DNA of 64,000 nt from Vitrella brassicaformis (GCA_001179505.1 CDMY01000255.1:523019-587018), one strand, 5' to 3'; counted from the stretch's first letter, positions 11,042 through 22,225 are shown. Program-made: numbers and translations. Notes: generated by a model not told the origin, from the sequence alone.

Positions 11042-11754
11042 TCAGGTGTCCCCCAGTAGCACTTCTGGCGGAACCGTCTCCTCCGCCTCGACTGCTTCAT
11101 CGACTTCCAGCAGCATGTCGTCCATGTAAGCCGATATGTAGCTGTCCTCCTCGTCGCTTGCCGTGCTGATGGTCGTCGGCGTGTCCACCAACGTCGGGTG
11201 AGACAGGTCCAAGGAAAAGCCTTCTCGCAGGGGGGAATGCTCATTCTCTAAGGCGGTGTGCCACGAGCTGACGACCTCCTCCCAGGTCCAGTTATCGGTG
11301 TCGAAATGGACGATCTCCGCCAGCACGTCGAGGGATGCGTTGGTCGGCAGTTCGTCTGCCTTTGGGAGGTAGGAGATGGGCTGCAGGAGAATCTGATGCT
11401 CCTGGACCGTTCCGAGCGACGCCGCCAGCAGCTGCCGCACCGACCACTCAAAGGATAGCCTCTTCGCCATCTGCACCGCCACAAATCAAAATGAACTGGG
11501 GATGGGAGAGGACGTGCAGCGTTCCTTCTCACCGTGTCGAGGCCGGTGATGTTGACGTGTGTTAATCGAAAAGAAAGCAGCGGTCTGCTTTCCTCCTCCT
11601 CGGCGCCGTCGTCCGCTTGCGTGGCCACGGCTTCAAGTCCCTCAGCATCGTGATGAGGCCGCTTCCTCGCTCCTCTCACCTTTTCGTCCACCCCAAACAC
11701 TGCCGCGAGGAAGATGAAGAGGAAGAGGAAGGTTGTTAAGATGTTGGCAGGCAT
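11042..11754 (-). CDS. Secretory-pathway acidic protein, unknown (2 exons)
   Basis: Model: complement(join(11042-11470, 11533-11754)), 216 aa. The start at 11754 gives a textbook signal peptide (TTFLFLFIFLAAVFG). A short basic patch (RGARKRPHH) and an acidic Glu run follow. The second exon encodes a globular-looking part (LLAASLGTVQEHQILLQPIS; WTWEEVVSSWHTALENEH) and a very acidic C-terminus ending LLGDT. The single intron is phase 0 (GTGAGA...TGCAG). Function unknown; ER lumen, secretion or a plastid-type bipartite leader are all possible. Its start codon is only 66 nt from that of the next gene on the opposite strand. Confidence 0.8.
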
Positions 11755-11820
11755 CGTAGTATAATTTCAGCCGGTGCCAGATCCGTTTCATGAACCCTAA
11801 GGCTTGATGGTCCCTCAGCG
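11755..11820. promoter_or_regulatory. 66-nt bidirectional promoter region
   Basis: These 66 nt are all that separates two divergent ATGs (11754 minus, 11821 plus). The stretch includes AACCCTAA at 11793-11800, which matches the plant telo-box core. Either the 5' UTRs are tiny or overlapping, or transcription starts inside the neighbouring gene. Confidence 0.6.
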
Positions 11821-13136
11821 ATGGTTGATTTGCCGTACGACGGTCCTCCGCGCGAGGGGACGCGCGGAGGTCTCGAGCAGTTCCGATGGGAGGACATCAA
11901 GGACCAAACCATGAAGGACAGAGAATGCTACCTGGGTACGGACACACGACAGGCACCACAGCACTCACACGCATCCTGTGTCCTCTCCCTCTCTCTGTGG
12001 GTGCGTGTGTGCGCAGGTCAGTCGTTGATGGTGGGTATGCAGGGCCGCGGCGGTCGGTTCTTCAAGCACGACTGGTGGTCGCAGAAAGTCGGCAAGGACA
12101 CCCAGGCCAAGCTGCAGGAGGAGCGCGACATCACCCAGATGTACGAAGACGAACTCATGCAGGAGGCTCTGTAAGCAAAGAGAAAGCCGCTCGAAGCTGC
12201 AATCTCTCTCTCTCTGTGTGTGTGTGTCTGTGTGTGTGTGTGTGTGTGTGTCCATGTCAGTGGTGTGAAGCCCAAGAAGTTTCTCCTGCTGAAGAACCAG
12301 ATGAGCGAGGAGGAACTCAAAGCGGTGAGAGCACAGAGCACACCCCCGCACAGACACAAACACCACGTCTGTCTATCTGTCGGTTGTGTTTGTTGCTTGC
12401 AGCACTTCAAGAGGGAGAAGATGAAAGAGGAGGCTCCCGAGGCGGCACAGGAAAATGGAGGTGAGCGCAAACAGAGCGCACGTCGATATTTGTCCTCTGG
12501 TCTCACTGCCTTGGTTTGACCGCAGACCCATCGCACGACAAGAAGGAGAAGCGCCATCGCTCCGCCGGCGGCTCAGAGTCGTCCGATGAAGACGCCAGAG
12601 AGCGCAAGCGCCGCAAAAAGGAGAAGAAAGCCCAGAAGCGGCAGAAGAAGGAGCAGAAGAAGGAGCAGAAGCGCTCCCGACGGCACAGAGACGACTCCGA
12701 CGCCGACAGGCGGCACTCCCCCTCCCCCCGCCCCCCAGCTGATCTCTCTCCCCCTCGTCGCGAACGTCTGTCCCCCCCTCGTCGGGAGCGTCTTTCGCCC
12801 CCTCGCCGCGATCGCCACAGCGACGATGAGGACAGGGACCACCATCGACGGCGAAACGAGAAGGATGCGGGGCGGGACAGCGGGAGGGGGGATCGCGACG
12901 ACGAGAGGCATCCAAGGTGAGAAGGACAAGGCAGCAGAGCAGTCCTGGTTACCAGCATCTGTTCTCGTCTTGTCTGTCTCTTCAGTCGCGCCGACCGCCG
13001 CCGCGACAGTCCAAGGCCTTCCTATCGTGACCGCCGTGAGAGGGAACGGCGGGGCAGCCCTGACCATGACAGGCAGAGGTCACGCGGACGGGATGACGAC
13101 GACAGGAGGCGATCTGACAGGGATGAACGACGATAG
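11821..13136 (+). CDS. MMTAG-domain, RS-rich nuclear protein (6 exons)
   Basis: Model: join(11821-11935, 12017-12170, 12261-12324, 12403-12460, 12526-12916, 12986-13136), 310 aa. The N-terminus matches the MMTAG domain (multiple myeloma tumour-associated protein 2 family): RGGLEQFRWEDIKDQ, then ECYLGQSLM, as in the human GGQDQFNWEDVK...YLGNSLM segment. The C-terminal two thirds is a Lys/Arg/Asp/Ser-rich disordered tail with three tandem SPPRRER-type units and RS/RD dipeptides, typical of nuclear speckle and splicing-associated proteins. Family members are phosphoproteins of poorly known function; a splicing role is inferred from the tail. Confidence 0.85.
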
Positions 13137-13802
13137 GCAGAGGGGCTGGATGCAATGAGATGGGTGTGCAGGGAGGGGCTGGCAGGATGACTGACTGCGT
13201 ACGTTGCGTGTCCTTTTCCAATCGTTGACGGCATCGCCATGTGTTCTGCTGGTGTCTCACCATTGATGCCGTGATGTCCGTGACTTTCGTCAAGTGGCCT
13301 GGCGAAGGCATGAACCTCACGACAGCGATGGTACGGACCGACGCAATACCGAATGGTGTGTGCAGCAACATTCGTGGGCAGTGTCTGTCGATGGATACGG
13401 AGACTGACAGGCATATGTGCGTCTTCAGCGATCAACGAACGATTGCCAGCCACTTTTTCGACAGACGTCATTATGAATTGAAACGCTCACGACATGCTGT
13501 GAGGGCACGCATCCAGTTGTCCTTACAATGCAGCACCATCCAGGCAGACCGAACGAATCAGAACGAGAAGGCTCCCACACACGAAACCACACCAGCCCAT
13601 GTTGCCGGAAAAAGTTCGTCGGCCTTCCTCCCTCCCTCCCTCCCTCCCTCCTGCATGTTGGTCAGTGTACAGCCATTCAACCATGGACATGACTGAGCTC
13701 ACAACAACAGCTACAGCCACGCACTACACTCCCCACCGACCCCCCATCCTCATCCCCCACCCTGCCCTCCCCTGATGGCGTCGTGGCATGGTGGCCGTCT
13801 AC
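13137..13802. other. Convergent spacer, no gene seen
   Basis: 666 nt between 3' ends. It contains a CCTC tract near 13627-13650 and no frame with splice or codon support. Confidence 0.5.
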
Positions 13803-14039
13803 TCACTCGTAGGGTCTGTACTTCTGGTCCATGCAGAGTCGATGGCTGTGCCAGATGCCGAGTGACCAGAACTTCTTCCAGCCGTCAGGGATTGCGGGGA
13901 AGAAGAACCAGCCGATGGTGAAGAAGCCGAAGGGCGCCCACTTGCTGAGGTTGGACCACAGCTTGTAGTACCCGTAGTTGCGCCGGTGCGTGGCCTGCGC
14001 CGTCGACGCCCATATCTTGGCGTACACCGCCTTCGTCAT
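13803..14039 (-). CDS. 78-aa small protein, likely mitochondrial membrane subunit
   Basis: Single coding exon with start ATG at 14039 and stop at 13803. The sequence is basic and aromatic at the N-terminus (AVYAKIWASTAQATHRRNYG), has one Trp/Phe-rich membrane-like stretch (WAPFGFFTIGWFFFPAI), and a polar tail (GIWHSHRLCMDQKYRPYE). Size, charge and one short helix resemble lineage-specific accessory subunits of alveolate respiratory complexes or ATP synthase, but I cannot name one. A 5'-UTR intron is likely, with an acceptor (gtgtgtgcag on the minus strand) just upstream and a GTGAGA donor near 14133. Confidence 0.65.
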   Translation of the reverse strand: MTKAVYAKIWASTAQATHRRNYGYYKLWSNLSKWAPFGFFTIGWFFFPAIPDGWKKFWSLGIWHSHRLCMDQKYRPYE

Positions 14040-14529
14040 GACCAACCGACAGACGGACGGCTGCACACACCCAAACAGAACAAGAACCTATGTTCCTCTA
14101 TGCAGTCCTTCGTGTGTTTTGCGTGGCATTCTCACCGAATGTCGTCGCTCTCCCTGAATCTAGGGTTTCTGGGGTGAAAGGGTTGGCTGGAAGGCGAGCT
14201 AAGCCGAAAAAATCGAATCATCATCACGCAACGGCACAAATTGAGGAAACGCTCACTTTCTGTTGCCCCCACGAGTTGTCTGCCTCCCCCACGAAGCCCC
14301 GACTCAGTTATGGCCAACTCCAGGCGATTGGATGACTAAAAGTCTGAAGGCCTTGCGGCCGAGAACCGACACCGACAACGCAGCATTTCTCTCAAGCGGT
14401 TATTCCATACGTAAGTAAGGACACACATTCCCCCTATCACTCGCTGAGTCTCGACACGGCAAGTCTGTGTTCCTCTGCTGCTGTTGCTGTTGCTCTGCTG
14501 TGCCGTGGCTGCTGCAGGATGAGATGTAA
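14040..14529. promoter_or_regulatory. Divergent spacer with telo-box motif
   Basis: 490 nt between two start codons. It contains TAGGGTTT at 14161-14168 (reverse complement of the AAACCCTA telo-box). Part probably belongs to the spliced 5' UTR of the minus-strand gene. Confidence 0.4.
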
Positions 14530-15039
14530 ATGGGCTGCGCTCTCTGCCGTGTGCTTCTGAGAACTGAGCCAGACATGGAGTTTTACATGCGCAACCGACT
14601 GAGGAGGGCCTCCGCCACAAAGAGGAAGAGCATCGACCAACAGTGGGAAGACGAGCTCATCACACACATCGAGACACGCTTGAGGAAAACAGAAGAAGCC
14701 CCCCCAGCAGCCCTCGTACCCCCTCCCCCACCACCCCCACGCCCCAAGAGCCCCGCCGCTTCGGCCAGGCACAGCCTTCGCGACAGCATCTGCACGGCAG
14801 CCGCAGGGGCACCTGCTGCCGTGCAGATTCCTCCGCGGCTGGTGGCACTGAGTGCGCGGCCAGTGGACATCACAAACAAGAATATGATCAATGAGGGCGG
14901 GGTGGCGTGGAATGCGCTGGCGATGCCGGCCCCGTTTGGCGACACTCTGGACCAGGAGGAAGAAGAGGATGAGTCAGCCGGGGGGTCGACTGGTCGGAGC
15001 AGCATGAAGTACAGGCCTAAGGCCGTGACCACGAGATAA
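14530..15039 (+). CDS. Putative dually acylated (MGCxxC) peripheral membrane protein
   Basis: Intronless, 169 aa. It starts MGCALCRVLL: Gly2 fits N-myristoylation, and Cys3 and Cys6 fit palmitoylation, the signature used by alveolate pellicle and flagellar proteins to reach membranes. A basic helix (NRLRRASATKRKSIDQQWED) and an acidic helix follow, then a Pro-run (PPPPPPP near residue 65), a Ser/Ala/Pro-rich middle and an acidic EEEEDES patch before the C-terminus. No known domain. Acylation is inferred from the N-terminus only. The ATG has an in-frame stop (TAA) immediately upstream, which fixes the start. Confidence 0.7.
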   Translation: MGCALCRVLLRTEPDMEFYMRNRLRRASATKRKSIDQQWEDELITHIETRLRKTEEAPPAALVPPPPPPPRPKSPAASARHSLRDSICTAAAGAPAAVQIPPRLVALSARPVDITNKNMINEGGVAWNALAMPAPFGDTLDQEEEEDESAGGSTGRSSMKYRPKAVTTR

Positions 15040-15616
15040 AGAGTTGGAGCCTCGGGCATCGCGCGCCTTGGCAGGGGGCAGAAGGAAACGGGGGAGGGGG
15101 GAAAGATGGCGAAGAGGACCAATGCACTCACTGGTCGATCGATCGATGTCTGTCTATCGGCCGGCTTGGCTTTCTGGACGTTTCGGGCGTGAGTGCATGT
15201 GGTGGCTGCCTGCCATGGTTAGTTGGCTGTCTGCCCATCTCTCTCACTTGCTCGCTGCATGAGTGGTCTTTCTCTCGTCAGAGGTCGCTTCTCGCTGTGC
15301 TGCGGTTGGGGGGCTTGTTGATCGAGACACAATCAACTTATGTGCATGTCGAGTCTTTCATGAATGACTGCCGGCCGTTCAAATGCTGCATGCATGCATG
15401 TGGTCCGCTCTCCTCACAATAAGGTATTCTGCACCCATTCCATTGCATTCAAAGCCAAAACAAAAAACAGACAGTAGAAAAATCTCACAGGGCGGAAGAG
15501 GATATCGGCTCCATCTAGCTATCGCACATTTAGAACACCCTCGTGTCGCTAAAGGCCTCACATCAATGAAAGTGCCAGTGGTGACAAAAAGTCAGCCCGC
15601 TTCTTCTTTGCCTCGA
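15040..15616. other. Convergent spacer, no gene seen
   Basis: 577 nt between 3' ends. There is a GATC/ATCG palindromic run at 15138-15147 and no supported gene. Confidence 0.45.
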
Positions 15617-16511
15617 TCAGTAGAGACCGGGAGGCGCCACGCCAGATCGCGAGACGACAGCCACAGGCAGGCAATAACGCTCCGACGAGTGCAAAGGGTT
15701 GGCGACGGTGACATGGCCATGCGCCCTAGAGAGGAAACCAGAGGGCAGCAGGAAGGCCAGAATCAGATGCTGACCACCCTGCACACCCACATAAATGCAC
15801 AGACAGCCACGCAGAGCATTGTGATATCAAGACAGCGGGGGTCTGACAGAGAAAGTCCAGGCAATCAATGCACCACCGACCTTCGTGTATCCGAGCGAAA
15901 CGGAAGGAGTGGCGCCGAAGAATTCAGCAGGGATGCCGCATTTTCGGCAGTTGACGTTCCAGCTGTTGCGGCAGATATTGACGAGGCTGCTCAGGTCCGT
16001 ACCGTGCCTGCATCAACCCATCAGCCACACCACATATAGACAGCGCTCAGAAGGCAACATCAGTGTCAGTGACCCATGCATGCATCACATTACCAGGCGA
16101 ACACTCCTCCCGCCTTCATGGCCTCACACATGGCCTCGACAGTGCCATAGCTGCCGCACAGCTGCTGCAGAGCCTGGAAGAACGCCTGAATGGATGGACG
16201 TGGGGATGACAGTGAGTGCACACGACGGTCAGCTGAGGCATGCAGCCTTCGTTAGTACCTGCACTGCCGGAGAGGATGTAGGGTTGTACAGACCAGGATT
16301 GATCGTGACCTGCACACACACACAAGATCCACGAACATACACGTGGTGACGTGCACCGTTTCCGCATTGAATTGCTCCTTTCGCTGCATTCTACCGTGAC
16401 AGAGCCACCGAACTGAGCCGCGTGCTGCTGTGCGAATGAGTAAGCCTGCTGCACGATCCATTGGAGGAGCACCAAAACAGCCTGCGACGAACCGACGACC
16501 TCAAGACCCAT
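15617..16511 (-). CDS. Unrecognised 5-exon protein
   Basis: Model: complement(join(15617-15778, 15881-16007, 16094-16185, 16259-16309, 16395-16511)), 182 aa. It begins MGLEVVGSSQAVLVLLQWIV, an amphipathic or hydrophobic helix, then YSFAQQHAAQFGGSV, YNPTSSPAVQAFFQALQQL, CEAMKAGGVFAWHG and a Cys-bearing stretch (NICRNSWNVNCRKCGIPAEF). The last join is weak (donor GTCGGT): reading through instead ends after LGYTKVGGALIAWTFSV... with a stop about 18 codons later. The conserved-looking core is exons 1-4. The N-terminal frame stays open upstream of 16511, so the start is a choice, not a certainty. Family unknown. Confidence 0.6.
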
Positions 16512-16877
16512 CTCAATTGTGCGGTGTGTGAGCGGTAAGGGGCAGACGGCGAGAGAACAGTGCCTGCAGATCCACGTGGAGCGTCCACACGCTGACGGCA
16601 GGATGCCAGGAATACATGATGTCTGCGAGGAGGAATACGGTAGGGTCTTGTTCCTGCTGAGTCGCGAAGCGCCGCGAGAAGCGCAGGACGAAGAAACAGA
16701 TACGTAGGCGCAGAATCCATGCTGCGAGCAGGTTTGAGGCCAGCAGGCAGGCGAGGGCAAGCCTGTGAGTGACCTCATGAATTTACGTCTTCGTACGCGA
16801 TCCCGCTCGATTAGCCGTTGAAGGCTTTGATTCTCAGCGATTGATGCCAAGGAGCGTCTCGTGAACCTTCCAGTCAG
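16512..16877. promoter_or_regulatory. Divergent spacer
   Basis: 366 nt between two start codons. The minus strand stays open here, but the composition does not look coding. No specific motif is called. Confidence 0.35.
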
Positions 16878-18697
16878 ATGACAGCAATGAAGTCCGCCAG
16901 CGCCGCCAAGAAGCAAAGCTCCCACGGACAGTCACGATGGCGGTTCGCAGCAGCGATGGTGGCGGCGAGCGCCCTGCTCGTCATCGGACTGGTCACCCTC
17001 CCGATGATGACCGTGCATGAGGAGGAGCCCGCACGCAGACGCCTCGGCATCTTCTCGGGCCTCCTGCCCCGGAACTTCCTCAACTCCATCAGAAAGTGAG
17101 ACACACACGCGCCACCATGCACCCTGTCACCGCACAAATTCCGTACATGTGTGGCTCTCTCCTCCTCTGTGTGTGCAGCGTCGTGAGCTTCGGCAACTGG
17201 GGCGCAGACGTCGGCCGCAACCGTGTGGAGCGCGCCACGAGTGTCGGCGTGGGCAACTCGAACAACTTCATCGGCGTGGGTGCCAACCAGCAGGAGCGGT
17301 CCTTCCAGACAGACGTCCTCGCCGGGCCGGCCTCGGTCAGCGCCGGGGCCTCAGAGGAGCTCGGCAGTGCCGACGTCAGCGGAGGGGTGGGTGTGGGCTC
17401 CGGCGCGTTGGGGCTGAGCGCTCTCGGCTCATCCATCCTCCCCGGCATAGCCACACCTCGTGGCAGGAGGAGCAGAGCTAGTAGCCGCTCGACGGGGCGA
17501 GGCCTGCAGGCCGATGAGGCGGCGGAGGCCGCCGGGCCGACCCCTGCGGCGAGTGAGGACTACTACGGTGACGCCCCGGACCGCGACATCATGGAGGCCG
17601 CACTGGACGAGGCAAATGCCGCCGAGCCAGCAGAGGAGGACAGCGAGAGCGCCGAGGCAGCCAAGCCGGCCGAGGAGGGTGATGCGTCGGAGGGGGAGGA
17701 GATCCTCGAGGGCCGGCCTCCCGGCCCTTACCGCGACCCTTCTGCTGGCACTCCAATGTTCCCCGATCAGCCAGAGGGTGACCTGCCGCTGCCCCCAGCT
17801 GCTCACCCCGAGCCCGCCTCTGAGGCTGGTGAGGCCGCCGAGCTGCCCCAGGCCTCCTACTCGTCCCAGCCCCGCCCCCGCCCCTCCTACTATGGCGACG
17901 ATGAGGAGCACGAGCAGCCTGCGGCTCACGAGCCCGAGGCGGCCCCCGATGCCTCGCCAGAGGAAGCCGGTGAGGCCGACCTCCCCGACTACACCCACCA
18001 AGTGACCTACGAGCTGGACCAGGAGGCCCGCACCATCGGCCGCAACCGCTCCAATGACACGCCCATCTCCACCGGCGAGTGGCTGACCGTCGAGCAGCAG
18101 CAGCAGCAGCAGCAGGCCGCGGAGGACGGTGAGGCCGCCGAGGACGCCGAGGGCGAGCGCGCTCCCCGGCCTCGCCCCCGCGGCAGACCTGAAGGCGACG
18201 ACTCGGGCCCGGTCAAGCGCTCGGTCGATTGGGCCGGCGGCGTCATCGACAACATGCGCGACCGGCTTCAGGGTCTGTCGACGGACATCGAGAAGAAGAT
18301 CCTGGAGAGAGATCCCGACGGCCAGCTCTTCCCACTGGAGTTCCGTGAGGAGACGGTGGAGAAGAAGCGGGCGCAGAGGGAGAAGGAGCGTAAAGGCAAG
18401 GGCCCTCCCCCGCCACCGCCAGGACGTGCAGGCAAGGGCAAGGGCAGCATGGGCAAGGGCAAAGGCAAGGGGTCAGCGGCCAAGCGCGAGAAGGACCACG
18501 TGATGGACGGTGAGGTGAAGATGGCCTCCAAGGCTGAGGCTGGCCACAAGAAGGTCGAGGAGGGCCTGTTGTCGGCCCATGCACACGCCACGCAGGCCTC
18601 CAAGTGGGACCGGCAGATGGGGGGGCCGAGGGACAGCAGCAGCAGCAGCAGAGAGGGTGGCAAGGGGCCAAAGAGCCGCAACACTCAAGACAGCTAG
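16878..18697 (+). CDS. Signal-anchor protein with long Ala/Glu/Pro-rich tail (2 exons)
   Basis: Model: join(16878-17095, 17179-18697), 578 aa. The N-terminus is basic then hydrophobic (RFAAAMVAASALLVIGLVTL), consistent with a signal anchor or leader, followed by RRRLGIFSGLLPRNF. The rest is low complexity: a Gly/Ser/Val part, an Ala/Glu/Pro acidic region of about 250 residues, poly-Gln (QQQQQQQ), and a basic C-terminal half with GKGKG repeats and a Ser run. A short amphipathic stretch (DWAGGVIDNMRDRLQGLSTD) is the only globular-looking segment. No enzyme motif. It may be secreted or bound to an organelle membrane; function unknown. Confidence 0.75.
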
Positions 18698-20625
18698 ACA
18701 GACAGACAGCTGTATGCTATCCTTTGCACACATACATACACACATACATACACACATCACATACATGTGATGTGCGCGTGTCGTGTAGGTGTGCAAAGGA
18801 AGGTTGATGCAATACCCATCAGCCAGCCAGCCAGCCAGGCACACATGTGTTTGTCGATAACAATGTATTGCAATGTCCCGAGAGGGGAGGGGAGGGGAGG
18901 GGAGAGGGATGGGGGAGAGGGAGGGCTTCGTGTACATGAAGGACACACAGATACACACACCATACTAACAGGTTTATAGGTGAGTGATTACTCGGCTGGC
19001 TGTCTTTACGTTGCTTGCGCACGTTTGTTGATTGGTTGAGTGAATGAATGGCTGGCTGGCCCACGTCGTTTTCTGCAGAATGGGAGGGATACGCACCACC
19101 AGACACCAGAGAGAGGGAAAGGCAGAGGGGCAGGGGCGTAGTTGATTGAATTCAGTCCAATCTATCTGTCTGCTGTGTCCATGTGTTGTGTACATAATTC
19201 AGTTGTCATTTTTCGATATTACCGATAGATAAACAAATAGTCACGGCTGGTGGGTGGGTGGGGGGAGGGGGGGCGTAGAGATGTGTGTGTGTGTGTGTGT
19301 GTTTCTATTCTATATGTGGCTCTTCTTAAGAACAGCTGCATACAGACCGACTTAAGTCGTTGCTCCTTGCGCTTCACAGGATATAGTTTGTTTCAATTCA
19401 CAAAGAGGCGGTTGACACGATCAATGAATAATCGATACTGACTGACTGACTGACAATAATCAGGGGGTCCGCACCGCAATCACCGCGCAGACACACACAC
19501 ACACACACACACAAATCCCCTAATCCATCCATCCATCCACCCACCCACCCACAACACACATACGATACGCCCCGGGGGCTATGGATGGACGGACGGACAC
19601 ACAACTTCATTCACCTTGTCTGTCTGTCCATTTTGGTTTAAAACATAAGACCAAATCAGCCGTCCCCACCCTCCCATCCCCCCAGAAATCCGTCAATCAC
19701 CGCTCTCTAGTGTACACGGTCTACCTACTGTGTGTGTGTGTGAATGATGGATGGAGAGACGGCTGGCTGGCTGGCTGGCTGGCTGAATGGGCAGCAGGCG
19801 ATCGACTTGACCAGACACAACTCACTCATTCACTGCCTGTGCCTGCATGTCACTCAGCCAAGCCAAGCCACCACATAGTAGCTATGTGTGTGTGTGCGTC
19901 AAGTACTGCCAACAAGCCAGGGAGGAAGGGGCCCACACACACGAGACAGACACACGAGGTAGCAAAACACCACCCCCTCCTCTCCATAGCTTTCCTCTGC
20001 GTGTCGGGTCGGGTCAGTCGAGTGGCCGCAGCCAGCCAGCCGCAACAAAAACGACCGTACCGAACGAACGAATCTGCTCTGCCGCACTCTGTCTGTCTGT
20101 GGTTGGAAAAAAGCCGCTAAACGAACGAACGAATTGCTTGTGGTGAGTGAGTGAGTGGTTGACAAAGAAAACAGCACATACAAACATACAAACATACATA
20201 CAACACCCCTGCCCAGCCAGCCCCTCGTCCCGACCCCNNNNNNNNNNNNNNNNNNNNNNNNNNNNNNNNNNNNNNNNNNNNNNNNNNNNNNNNNNNNNNN
20301 NNNNNNNNNNNNNNNNNNNNNNNNNNNNNNNNNNNNNNNNNNNNNNNNNNNNNNNNNNNNNNNNNNNNNNNNNNNNNNNNNNNNNNNNNNNNNNNNNNNN
20401 NNNNNNNNNNNNNNNNNNNNNNNNNNNNNNNNNNNNNNNNNNNNNNNNNNNNNNNNNNNNNNNNNNNNNNNNNNNNNNNNNNNNNNNNNNNNNNNNNNNN
20501 NNNNNNNNNNNNNNNNNNNNNNNNNNNNNNNNNNNNNCCCCACCCCCCCATCAGCAGCGCCAGGGAGCCAGCCAGCCAGCCAGCCCGCCATCAAACCAAA
20601 GTCATCACTCGACTCGCTCACTGAC
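18698..20625. other. Convergent repeat-rich spacer containing a gap
   Basis: 1.9 kb rich in simple repeats: CATA (18730-18760), GGGGA (18888-18905), TG (19283-19302), AC (19492-19513), GGCT (19759-19786). No supported gene on either strand. The 300-N gap lies inside it, so a small gene could be hidden. Confidence 0.5.
20238..20537. other. Assembly gap, 300 N
   Basis: Exactly 300 N, flanked on both sides by C runs (cgacccc / ccccaccccccc). The fixed length indicates a placeholder, so the real gap size is unknown. Confidence 0.99.
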
Positions 20626-21865
20626 TCACACCAGGGACTCGCCCGGCGGCCGCGTGTGAGCTTCCCTCCCAGCCGAGCAGTCAATTATAGATTGCGCCCT
20701 CGGCTCCGCAGCAGAAAGGCCCACATTGGCATTCCAGCTGCTGCTGTGTGTACACACCGCCACCGCCACCCCCCCAGCCTCCTCCACCACGTGGCTGTCG
20801 CCCTCCTCCCCCTCCTCGCCAAGGCTCATGCGCCTCGCCATCTGCAGACCTCTCTCGAGGCCGAGCAGACCGTCGTTGCTGTCGGTGGGGTCGAAGTCCA
20901 TCCCGCGCCTCAGGGCGGCCTCCCTGCTGAGCTCCAAGAGGCTCACGTGGATGTCCACGGCGCTGTCGAACGAGTGGGGGAGGGAGGGGCGGGGCGTCCT
21001 GTCACTCTTCCCGTCGTCGGGTGGTTCGGCTGCCGACGACAGTGTCTGGGGGACACCAGGTGTGTCGGACTGTTCTGCGGGCGAGGGAGGGTCCGACATC
21101 CCCCCAGCTCCAGCAGCCGGTGGGTCGATGCCATCGGACACCTGCATGCTGCCCGTTGCCGTGTGTCTGTAGGGCGCCATGAGCAGCTCGAGGGATACGG
21201 GCGGGGGGCTCTCCCCGGGAGAGCGGAAGAATGAGGTGTAGGTGCTGCCGTTGGCGTTGTTGCTGTCCGACGAGCTGCCGTGAGGCGGCGCTCGCGTCGA
21301 CTGGCTGGGCCCCGACACCGATGGAGGAATGACGCCCAGCCTCTCGGGATCGTCAACATACAGACCCTCCGCCTCTGCCTCTGCCGCCGCCTCTTCGGCA
21401 TCGCACTCGGGGATGACCTGCCTGCTGATGCTGATATTGCCGAGTGAGCCACCGATGCCCACGCCGCCACAGGCGTCACCGCCGAGCGTGTGGTGGACGT
21501 AGCCGGTGTTGTGATGGTGTCGCTGCTGGGCGGGGGGGCTGGAGGGGGAGGGCTTGGGGTGGTGAGAATGGGGGTGGTGGGAGTGGCGGCCGCGTGTTTT
21601 GCGGCGGGGGATGCGGAAGTGACGCGCAGGGAGCGACTGCATCATCACACACACCACACCACACGGACTTGAACAATCCTCCTTCCTCAGTGCATGTCCG
21701 TTGCGTGCATATATCGTGAGTGTGTGTGACCACCTTACGTACCTTCCACACGAGTAGGTAGAGCAGGCACCAGGAGAGGATGAAGAGGCCTCCCCCGACG
21801 AGCCGCAGGTTGGTGTTGGTCGCCCAGTCGTAGGCTGTGTTGGCGCTCGTGGATGGACTTGACAT
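20626..21865 (-). CDS. Single-pass membrane protein with His-rich and Ser/Pro-rich tail (2 exons)
   Basis: Model: complement(join(20626-21636, 21743-21865)), 377 aa. A short N-terminus precedes one transmembrane helix (LVGGGLFILSWCLLYLLVWK), then a basic RRKTRGRHSHHPHSHHP stretch with many His residues, an Ala/Glu run, and a long Ser/Pro/Gly-rich, mostly acidic tail. A more ordered segment sits near the end (FDSAVDIHVSLLELSREAAL; GLERGLQMARRMSLGEEGEE). With no cleavable leader, the topology is probably N-out/C-in, tail in the cytosol. The C-terminal 60 codons may be partly intronic. No family recognised. Confidence 0.65.
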
Positions 21866-22225
21866 CCCATCACGCGCAGAGGCAACGACCCAAGCGCCGA
21901 ATGCAAACCCACAAACCGACCCTGGGAGGGAGGGAACGCACGGCGACAGCAGGGGGCTGCTTCCGCGCCGAGAGAAATAAGACCGAGAGATGATCCCCAA
22001 TGGAGTCGGGAGGTGCTCACTGCCTCTCAGGGCATGCACACACAAGCGAGGACCTGCCTATTTGGCGCTTTTGCATCTCCTTGGTCTGCGAGCGTTGCTG
22101 CGAGCTTAGGGGAAGTGACCTTGAATGGAAGAAACGAAGGCGCCGATTATGCAGCTGCGAGGCTGATACGATACGAGCCTGCCATCGATCCATCGATCGC
22201 ATCGACGACAGACAGAGATAGATAG
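21866..22225. promoter_or_regulatory. Divergent spacer
   Basis: 360 nt between start codons. There is a GATCCATCGATC-type palindromic run near 22187-22200. No supported gene. Confidence 0.35.

Noticed and set aside
12503-13067. Arg/Ser-rich minus-strand frames opposite the MMTAG gene
   Set aside because: They are the complement of the RS-coding tail; only the plus strand has the MMTAG domain and consistent exons.
20147-21234. Frames running through the 300-N gap
   Set aside because: Translation across N is meaningless; the true gap length is unknown.
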